A stretch of DNA of 64,000 bases, taken from positions 73,652,494 to 73,716,493 of the forward strand of contig NC_134535.1 in assembly GCF_050624435.1 (NCBI RefSeq). Direction: 5' to 3'. Under the pieces are notes generated by a model, which was not told the DNA's origin, searched no databases, and saw nothing but the letters and a program-made list of their open reading frames with translations. The DNA is from Tenrec ecaudatus (Eukaryota; Chordata; Mammalia; Afrosoricida; Tenrecidae). The position numbers and the translations under genes were made by a program. Positions 57,050 through 64,000 of the stretch are shown here, one piece after another (the first letter of the stretch is position 1; the number at the start of each line of letters is the position of its first letter).

Positions 57050-57509
57050 TAGGACACTGCCCTGAGCCCGAAGCGCCGGCCGGCCCGGGAGAGGCCGGGT
57101 CCAGCGCCGAGGAACGCGCGGGGGTGGGCGCTGCAGCCGCGGGTTGTTTATCTGGAGTACGGAGGGGAGGGGGGAGCCTGGAAACCGCCCCGTGTCCCAT
57201 TTCCTCCTCTTGTTTTCGCTCCGGATTCTCCATGTTGGACCCAAACTGAGGAGCCCGGAGCTGCCGCCGGGGGATCGGGGCTGGGGGCACCCGGGGGAGC
57301 CGCTGCCCCGGCCGCCCGCCCTCCGCACAGGCCGCCTCCCTGCCCGGCCCCGGGAGGGAACGCGAGAGGGCATGTGAACAGCTGCGGGAGTCGGAGTCTC
57401 GGGAGCCGGAGCCGGCCCCCGCCCAGGCCCCCCAGCCCAGCCCAGCCCAGCCCAGCGCGCGCGCCGCCCGTCCTCCCGCCCAGCCAGCCCGGGCCCGCGG
57501 GATTGTTAG
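57050..57509 (+). promoter_or_regulatory. CTDSP2: CTDSP2 5' leader with two possible short uORFs
   Basis: This GC-rich stretch precedes the CTDSP2 ATG and probably contains the transcription start(s) and 5' UTR; the exact start cannot be read from sequence. Two upstream ATGs are visible. ATG at 57232 opens a five-codon uORF (M-L-D-P-N, stop 57247-57249). ATG at 57372 is followed at once by TGA (57375-57377), making a start-stop uORF. A short CCCAG tandem run lies at about 57431-57455. No TATA box was seen, as is usual for CpG-island promoters. Whether the first uORF is transcribed depends on the start site used. Confidence 0.6.
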
Positions 57510-57573
57510 ATGGAACACGGCTCCATCATCACCCAGGCGCGGAGGGAAGACGCCCTGGTGCTCACCAAGCAAG
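57510..57573 (+). CDS. CTDSP2: CTDSP2 first coding exon (partial gene)
   Basis: Encodes the N-terminus of carboxy-terminal domain RNA polymerase II small phosphatase 2 (SCP2), a nuclear HAD-type Ser/Thr phosphatase that dephosphorylates the RNA polymerase II CTD and helps repress neuronal genes. The exon reads MEHGSIITQARREDALVLTK plus Q and one base of a Gly codon. This matches my recollection of the human CTDSP2 N-terminus and differs from CTDSP1 and CTDSPL, which share only the ITQ core. It ends at 57573 before a gtaggg splice donor, giving a phase 1 intron. The start has G at +4 but a weak T at -3. The catalytic DLDET motif and all later exons lie beyond the window. The open frame continues to about 58286 only because the intron is GC-rich; that part is not coding. 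In human, CTDSP2 hosts mir-26a-2 in a later intron; I did not find it here. Confidence 0.92.
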
Positions 57574-58430
57574 GTAGGGGCAGCAACTTCCCAAAACTTT
57601 GCGTCGCCCCCGGCGGGGAGGGGGCGAGAACCCGCCGGAACCTGGGCCCCGCATCCAGGCCTCCCCGGGCTCAAAGGGACGAGTCCGGCGACGCGGGCCG
57701 GGCCCCCTCGTCCTTCCACCCACGTGCCCTGACCCGCGAAGACCCCGTGGGGGCTGCTCGGGCCCAGCTCCCGGCGCCGAGGGGGAGGGGCGGCCCCCGC
57801 GCAGCTGTCACCGCGCGCACCCCTCCCCCCGGCGGGGCGACCGAGGGCAGCGCGCCCAGCGGGACCCGCTGGCGCCCGCCGCCCCCGGGGTTGGGGGCTG
57901 GGGTCGCCACGTCCCGGCCCCGCGGCGCGCGGCTGCCCCCAGGCCACCTGGAGAGGGGCGGGGGGCCGAGGGGGCCGGAGTCCCCTACCCGTCGGGCCCC
58001 CAGCCCGCCGTGGCTCCAGTGGCGCGGGGACGGCGTCCAGTGGGACTTAGGACCAAGTTCACCGCCGGGAGGCGGGGGCGGTGCGGGGAAGGACCCGCTG
58101 AGCCCTGGGCCCGGGCCTGGCCGCCGCCGCCACCTCCGGAGCAAACACCCCGACCGAGGCCCGGCCGGAGCCCCTCCCCGGCCCGGTGCGCTCCCGCGGG
58201 GCCGCGGCGCACACAGAGCCGCGTTTGTTTCGCCGGGGAGCCGTGTCCCTGGTTACATAATTCGCCGGATGGCAGCTTGCTTCTGAATCGCGCCGCCGGG
58301 AGAAAGTGCGAATTCTCCGTGGGCAGCAGCGGCCTGCCCGCGGTCCCCGCCTGCCGAGGGTTAAGCGGAGGGGATGCGAGGATGGGCGCCGGGCCGCCCA
58401 GGGGCGGAGGAAGGGCTGAGGCCTGAGGGT

Positions 58431-61400
58431 GGAATCTCTGGTAGTTTGGTCCCTGTCGAGGCCCCAAAACTCTTCCCCTCCCCCACGTCCTTCTGGCCTT
58501 GAGGAATGTGGCCAAAATAGCGGGCAGAATTTCCACGGGAAGTAGGGATTGGCGTCGTTGGGTGGTGGTTGTTTTTCTGGAGAACTCCCCGGACTGGGCC
58601 ACCTGGCCCCAGGCTGGAAAGACTATATACTCAAGAGACCAAATCCAGAGCTTCTCTGTCCCCCAGCATCCCCACATCCCCACATTCGTACGCCCGCACA
58701 GAGATCCGGGCGTGAAGGGCCAGCGCTGCACTGGAGTGTGCTGAAGGCCTCGAGCCTGGAGGTGGGCAGCTCTGTGCCCCACCACATACCCTCACCCCCA
58801 TCCTCCGGGCACATTTGAGAGGCCAACAGGTTACTGATTCCTTGGGTTCACGGTCCCAGGCCTCCCTCCCCCCCATAGTTCAATGGAGAGGGCAGTGTAT
58901 GCTTCTGTGTCACTGGCCCTCCTCCAAAGTAAGCTGGTCCTCAAGGCCGGCAGAGCCTTGACTGCTCAAAATCCAACGCAGGAAAAGCCCCTGGCTCCTT
59001 GACCTCAGTCTTGGCAGGACTGCTACTCTCTCTGGGCTGCATCACTGGCTGGCCGTGCGACCCAGACAGCAACTTCTAGGCCTCTGTGGGCTGCCCTACT
59101 CTGCTGAGGCAGGGAAGGGGAGGCTGCCTGTGGGGCAAAATTTCAGGCCCAACTCACCCCACTTCTCCTAACCTCTCACTCCAGGAAAGGACCCTGAGGG
59201 CCCAGGAAGTGGAGAGATTGTGTATGGAAGGATTCCTGAGGGGCAGTGGTGGGGAGAAACAGGAAGTCCTGCCCTGAGCTTGCCCACCCAGGCCCTCCAC
59301 TCTGCTGTTGGAGCTGGCTGGACTTCCTGAAGGGGCGTCTCCATGCAAAGCTGAAGCTCCATCCCTGGGCCAAATGGAAGGGAGCAGGATAGATAGATGC
59401 ACACACAGCAGAAAGCCCAGCAGTGCTGGGTTACTGGTGATGGCTGGCTTTTGGATGTATATTTTTCATGGTTCCTTCTTCAAATGCACTGCCTTGGAGG
59501 CCATTCTCAAGACCTGCAGCCCCTGCCCACGTAATTTGATTGCATTCTAGAAAGGGCTTGTGTTTTGGGGGCTTCTTGGGCACCCAGCAACTTTATCTAG
59601 CCCACTTTCTGAGGGCCTCATAATTTAGAAACGGGACCTACATCTTTAACAAAATGAGGCGGGTCATTTTGAACTTGCTCATAGGAGTTGCTTGTCTGGT
59701 CACAGCACCCAGACCAGCCTGCTCTGTCCCACCTCCCATGTGCTGCTTCAGCTCCCCTTTGGAAAGGGGAAAGGAACAGCAGGCATTTTTATTCATCAGT
59801 TTCTGTAAAGGAACAAACTGCTGCTAGTTTGGGTGGCTTTAGTAAAGTTGTTTGCCACTGCAGCTTTAAAAAACTTTTTTCAACATTCTGTTCTGTGAGC
59901 TTTAGGACTGTTTGGGTGTGCTGATGATTGAAAAGTAATTACTGTCGGGGAGGTAGAACAAAGTTGCGGGAAGCATTGATGATAAAAGGACCAGAATTGG
60001 ATCATCTTCCTAGACAGATGAGTGAAATCACTTCCTGGTACCTGAGGAGGAGGGTTTGTGAGACATCCAAAATCCAAAACACAGAAAAGTTAGGCTCTCG
60101 TTGGCAGGAGAGTGGCCATTTACCACAACCCATACCAAGGGTATCACTGACTTGCTGGGATGTTGGACTGTGGACTTTGGGGTTACCTGGGGGGAAATGC
60201 AAGGAAGCAGGGACCCCCACTGTGGAAATTTCAGAGCACAAGTGATCCTGTGGACCCTGGAGGAGGGGTGGTACGGTTAGGTCGGCAGGACATTTAGTTT
60301 ATCTGTTTTCTGTTCTGTCTGATGCCCCTTCCAAGCAGGGAAGGGGGATGACATCGTCTTGGTTTCTTCTTTCACTTGGGACATGTGCTAGCTCATCATA
60401 AAGATTCTCCTGACAGACTGACTGTGCCTAGGAATTAGGTTGGTAGCAAGTTTTTCTGGCTCTCTTCAGTAGTTAAGCCCTTCACTTGAAAAGCTTAGAA
60501 ATGAGTCCTGCTGGGAACTGTGTTTAAGGGTGTGTGCTTGCTGTGTGTATTTAAGGGGGTGCTCATTGGCACTGTCTGCAGGGCTTGGGTGGTCCTTCTG
60601 CCCCTCTGGTTCCTCACCTCTCCTTGCTCCCCTTCTGCCTGCTCCTTGTGTCTCTCTCGGAGTTTTCCCTGGCTTTGTTGGAGGGGGGTGAGGGGAGCCT
60701 GTGTGGCAATTTAGGCTTGTGCTCATTCCTGAAGAACCCAAGTGTTTCAAGCTCAGCAACAAGATTGTAGACTCCCAGCATCCCGGGGCTGGGGTTTGCA
60801 TTTGCTTTGGCCAAGTTTAACTTGCACAGCAATACCTCAGAGTTGCCCTGAAAAAAACCCCTTGGATTGGCAGAGGTAGTGGTGGTCTGCTTGCCTCCCT
60901 TCTGAACTACAGTGGTCTTCAAGAAATGGGGTGGCGCAAAGGGGTGCCCATTTTCATCCAGTGGGACCTTCCAAATCTCTCTTAATCACTAGTTCTAACT
61001 ACTAGAAGTAGAAGACACATCTGCAGCCAAAACGAATTGGTGTTCCCAGTCGTGTGGGGTGGGAGGCCGCCTTGCAGAGGAATGAATGTGAGTACAAGCG
61101 TTCATAGCTCAGTGTGGAAAGACAACACATAAATGGACACATGTCTATGTGCGTGCACACGTCTCTTTCCTTCCTCCAGGTTCTAAGTTCTTCCTGCTAG
61201 CTTTTGGAGGAGCTTGGGGTCTCGCCTTTTATCCCCAGCCTGAGAAGTATGGCTCTTGGGTTGGGTGAAGTGTGGGGTAAGGGACCTGGGGGACAGAACT
61301 GTTCCTAGAGCAAAACTGATTGATTTGGCCCTGTGTTGAAGCCCCAGCTTTTCCTGCCCTGGTCACAAGGAGTGACATCGCAGAAGTGCTCTGGGGGGCT

Positions 61401-61620
61401 TCTCTGTCCACGAGGCTACAGGCTCCTGTCTGTTCAAAAGTAGAACATTCCTGTGAAATCTTTCATAAGCAGAGATGGTGTAAAGCCGAGAGACAATTAA
61501 TGTTCTTTTATATGGGGAAATATCCTGAACATTCCCAGACTCGGGATAATCAGAAGAACCTACCGAGTAACCCATGAGGCTGAAAGAGAACTAATGGAGT
61601 AAAAGCAGGAATGCTGGGAC
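58431..61620. other. CTDSP2 intron 1, repeat-poor part
   Basis: No exon, RNA gene or recognisable transposon was seen in about 3.2 kb. The sequence is mixed, moderately GC-rich and looks unique. I looked for a second CTDSP2 exon encoding the expected GLVSKSSPKK-like continuation and did not find it. Open frames here are short and without family resemblance. In such repeat-rich DNA the absence of insertions next to a promoter hints at regulatory constraint. Confidence 0.5.
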
Positions 61621-61624
61621 AGCG

Positions 61625-61735
61625 AAGACCATCCATGCCGTGGAGTCCATTCCGACTCACGGCCGCCCGTGTAAGGCGGCCCAGACCTCGAATCTGTGTG
61701 CAGACTGCCCCCTCTGTCTCGAGCAGCACGTGATC
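61625..61735 (-). mobile_element. AfroSINE fragment
   Basis: Carries the reversed SINE 3' core (gtggagtccattccgactca) followed by a shortened body. It lies directly beside a more complete copy in the same orientation, within CTDSP2 intron 1. Confidence 0.55.
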
Positions 61736-61749
61736 TGAGCCTTCCCACA

Positions 61750-61948
61750 GCGACTCACTGCCATGCGTCAACTCCAACTCACAGAGACCCCGTAGCCCAG
61801 GGTAGAATGCCCTTGTGAGTTTCTCAGACCGGAGCTCTTTATGGAAGTAGAAAGCCTCGTCTTTCTCCCGAAGAGTGGCTGACAGTTTTGAACTGCTGAC
61901 CTTGTGGTTAGCAGCCCAACGTGTAACCCACTGTGCCACGTGGGCCTC
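61750..61948 (-). mobile_element. AfroSINE, near full length
   Basis: Reverse-oriented copy showing every landmark: 'cactgccatgcgtcaactcc' near the 3' end, 'ctttatggaagtagaaagcc' and 'gtctttctcccg' in the body, and a tRNA-like head (gaccttgtggttagcagccc) ending in 'gtgccacgtgggcctc'. In CTDSP2 intron 1, antisense to the gene. Confidence 0.85.
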
Positions 61949-62474
61949 TGTGGATAAGTGCACAGCCTATTTAGAATAGAAGTAACGTGTGTACAGTGCA
62001 GATCGCACGGCCACTCTCACACTGCCTCTCTAATGAGAGCTGCTGTAAAACCACGGAGAAGGCCCTTGAGTTGCACTCTGCCCATTTCTCATGAAAGTCA
62101 ACGTTGTCTCTTCATTCCTTTAGGTTAGCAAAAGCAGGTACTCCTGTGGATCTTTGGTAAAACTGAGTAGTATACAAAAGAACCCTAAATAGTGTAAATG
62201 GAACTGTTGAAAATCGGAGAATACCTGTAATGATATTTACCTTTCTGTACTTTCTGGCACTTAGTAGGTGAATGTGAAAGGTTAGTGTCTTTCTATTTTA
62301 CACAGTTGGACCATGATCCACCCTCTACCCCAGGACACAGCGCACAGCATGAGGCCATGAGAGTTTGATTGGTCACAACAGGTGGCTGGGGTCAGAGGGG
62401 ACATTGATGTGGGGGCCTGGCATTCAGAAGCAACCCTCCTTGCTGCACAGACCCGTCTTTGGCAGCAGTGTTGA
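61949..62474. other. Intron 1, unassigned
   Basis: Mixed-composition sequence with no recognisable exon or repeat. Confidence 0.4.
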
Positions 62475-62580
62475 TGAAGTCAACAGTCAGCAGCACCAAC
62501 CCGCCAGCCTCTGCACAGGAGGAAAAGTAGGGAGTTCATCTCCATGAAGAATACGCTTTACAGCTTCCAAAATGCTGTGG
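62475..62580 (+). mobile_element. AfroSINE-like fragment
   Basis: Weak match to the SINE B-box region and body (gtcagcagcaccaacccgcc, then a degraded 'gaatacgctttacagcttcc'). It is diverged and may belong with the next copy. Confidence 0.4.
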
Positions 62581-62584
62581 AGGA

Positions 62585-62730
62585 GTTATGAGCCGTCCTG
62601 TCAAGTGAGCATAGGCCCCACATGGCAGTTCAAACCCACCAGGTGCTCCACTGGAGAAAGATGAGGCAGCCTGCTCCTATCAAGATTTACAGCTTCTCAC
62701 ACCCTCTACCATTGGAGTCAACTAGATGCA
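62585..62730 (+). mobile_element. AfroSINE, diverged
   Basis: Shows 'ggagaaagatgaggcagcct', 'aagatttacagcttctcaca' and a 3' core 'attggagtcaactagatgca'. The head is degraded. Confidence 0.65.
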
Positions 62731-62936
62731 GGGGGGTTGGGGAGTACTTCCTTGGGCTTTTGATCTGCCTGGCTTCTGGTTAGCTTAAAGCCCCACCTCT
62801 GCACAGTCTCTGGAGTTTCTGAATGGCCCCGGCTGTTGTGTGTGGTTGGTTGATGATGTTAGTTGCAATGAGGGGAGTCTGACGCTGTGACCCCAGCTGC
62901 TAGACTCCTCAAAATGGGAATGGTGAATACTCAAGA

Positions 62937-62957
62937 CGTCTGTCTGTCTGTCTGCTC
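62937..62957. repeat. CTGT tetranucleotide microsatellite
   Basis: About five perfect copies of a gtct/ctgt unit in CTDSP2 intron 1; likely length-polymorphic. Confidence 0.8.
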
Positions 62958-63049
62958 TTCATATCTGCATTGGCTCTGAGAATTAATAACATTAACTCAG
63001 TGAGCTTCGGGGTTTAGGGAATTCTCACGATTTCTGTTGTACATCAGGT

Positions 63050-63100
63050 TGTACTTAAGGTCGCTGTGATTTGGGCCTGACTCAACAACACCCAAAAACA
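63050..63100 (+). mobile_element. RTE/AfroSINE 3' tail remnant
   Basis: The stretch 'aaggtcgctgtgatttgggc' followed by a CA-rich 'caacaacacccaaaaacagc' run resembles the shared 3' end of RTE and AfroSINE. Only the tail survives. Confidence 0.4.
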
Positions 63101-64000
63101 GCACAGAAAAGCAGGGGAAACACTGAGGCTTTGAAGAGCAGAGCTTGTTCATAAGCTCTTGTTGCAACTTTGGCTTTGGGGTTCCAATACTGTGAAAGCC
63201 CCCAAAACAGCATTAAAATGGCTTTTGTCCTGCCTGGGTTAGGCTGCCCAGCCTCTGGAAGCACAGAATGTACTTACTTGTCTTGGGGACCTGGGATTGG
63301 GTGTGTCCCTGACATGACTCCCTCCCCTGAAGTGAAGGGTTAGCTCCCAGCTGGGATGCAGATGAATACAGTAACAGACATCTCTTTAGGAACAGGGCCT
63401 CAAAGAAGGAGGCTGACCCCGTGTTGAGAATTTGCTTTTTGTTCCCATCTACTCTATCAGAATCCACGTTTTATCAAGTCTCGCTTCATCTGGGAATTTG
63501 TTTAAATGCAGGCAGATTAAGTATAAGGGGAAAAACAAATTGTGAGCAGGGGGTCACCCAGGATGAACTCCTTGAAGTCCTGCTTATGAAACAACCAGAA
63601 ATCAAGGTGGAGGTGATCTTAGAACTGGAAGCCTCTCTGACCAGAGACCCACTGGAACTGGGCTTCCTGGGCTGGCCAGGTGCCCGGCCGGCTACTCGGG
63701 TCTGACTGCGCGGCACGGAAGCAGTGCTTGCAGGATGGACAGGACAGCAGACCACTTCTGGGTGCAAGGTGGATCAGCCCAGTTCTGCTGGCCAGCTGTT
63801 GAAAGGGCTGGCTTTGAATCCGACCTTGGAGTGGATCTCCAGTTCCCTCCTGTCCCAGGCGTTCCCAGAACCCTGCCCACAACCAAGCAGGCTCTGCTCA
63901 GACTCCCCTTTCACCTTGTACCTCCATTTCTCCTGACCTGTGAACCCAGCTGCTCTTTCCCGTCTGCACTGTTTCGAGAATTAATGTGGCTTCAACGGCA
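63101..64000. other. Intron 1 to window end, unassigned
   Basis: Unique-looking sequence with no splice-flanked exon resembling CTDSP2 exon 2. Open frames are short, overlapping and unrecognised. Confidence 0.45.

Larger units (their letters stand above)
56740..58430. promoter_or_regulatory. CpG island spanning CTDSP2 promoter, exon 1 and start of intron 1
   Basis: Base composition switches sharply from mixed repeat-laden DNA to dense GC with very frequent CG dinucleotides. The island is free of recognisable transposons. It covers the core promoter, the 5' leader, exon 1 and about 850 bp of intron 1. A palindromic E-box CACGTG sits in the intronic part at 57721-57726. Several long open frames cross it on both strands; they reflect the scarcity of stop codons in GC-rich DNA and are not genes. 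Confidence 0.85.

Noticed and set aside
56654..57947. Minus-strand frames of 239 and 342 codons opposite CTDSP2 exon 1
   Set aside because: Compositional artefacts of the CpG island; no domain, no initiation context and antisense to a known exon.
57574..58426. Open frames of 258 and 275 codons running through the CTDSP2 CpG island
   Set aside because: They continue past a clean GT donor into intron 1, are Pro/Gly/Arg-rich and low complexity, and exist because GC-rich DNA lacks stop codons. Only the first 64 bases from 57510 match CTDSP2.
478..62730. tRNA-like heads in many SINE copies as tRNA genes
   Set aside because: They have B-box-like motifs but no cloverleaf, are embedded in SINE bodies and occur in about thirty diverged copies.
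57574..64000. Search for CTDSP2 exon 2 and for mir-26a-2
   Set aside because: Neither the expected exon 2 protein continuation nor the miR-26a mature sequence was found; both probably lie beyond 64000.

Overview
This window is vertebrate nuclear DNA, almost certainly from a placental mammal of the Afrotheria, and the best single guess is a tenrec such as Echinops telfairi. The clade call rests on about thirty copies of the tRNA-derived AfroSINE family, together with RTE LINE copies that share its 3' end. The tenrec guess rests on a 192 bp element at 49240-49431 that looks like a SPIN hAT miniature transposon. SPIN is a horizontally transferred family that, among afrotherians, I know only from tenrecs. 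Old MIR, L1M-type and MaLR relics are also present, as expected in any placental genome.

Only one gene is supported: the first coding exon of CTDSP2 (57510-57573, + strand). It encodes the N-terminal 21 residues of this small C-terminal-domain phosphatase and ends at a GT splice donor. It sits in a strong CpG island (about 56740-58430) whose upstream part holds the promoter and 5' leader. The rest of the window to 64000 is intron 1, and exon 2 is not reached.

Positions 1-56700 are intergenic and repeat-rich. Layout: 1-8600, scattered SINE, RTE, LTR and L1 pieces, plus a 961 bp hAT relic inserted inside an AfroSINE; 8638-16518, a reverse-oriented L1 with a complete but broken ORF2 and an unusually long 3' UTR, itself invaded by an LTR and by a second L1; 16.7-28.9 kb, mixed repeats and an AT-rich repeat-poor block; 28.9-33.0 kb, two 5'-truncated L1 copies facing tail to tail, one with a triplicated 247 bp unit; 33.7-35.3 kb, two RTE copies tail to tail; 36.8-37.2 and 45.8-46.4 kb, two orphan CpG islands; 44-48 kb, a dense SINE cluster; 49.2-50.5 kb, two hAT miniature elements with target duplications; 51.7-55.2 kb, LTRs, RTE and MIR.

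No protein-coding operon, CRISPR array, rRNA or functional tRNA gene is present. I see no undescribed multi-gene system. The interesting content is transposon biology (horizontal transfer, nested insertions, L1 3' UTR evolution) and possible distal regulation of CTDSP2. Boundaries of old repeats are approximate unless a target-site duplication is cited.
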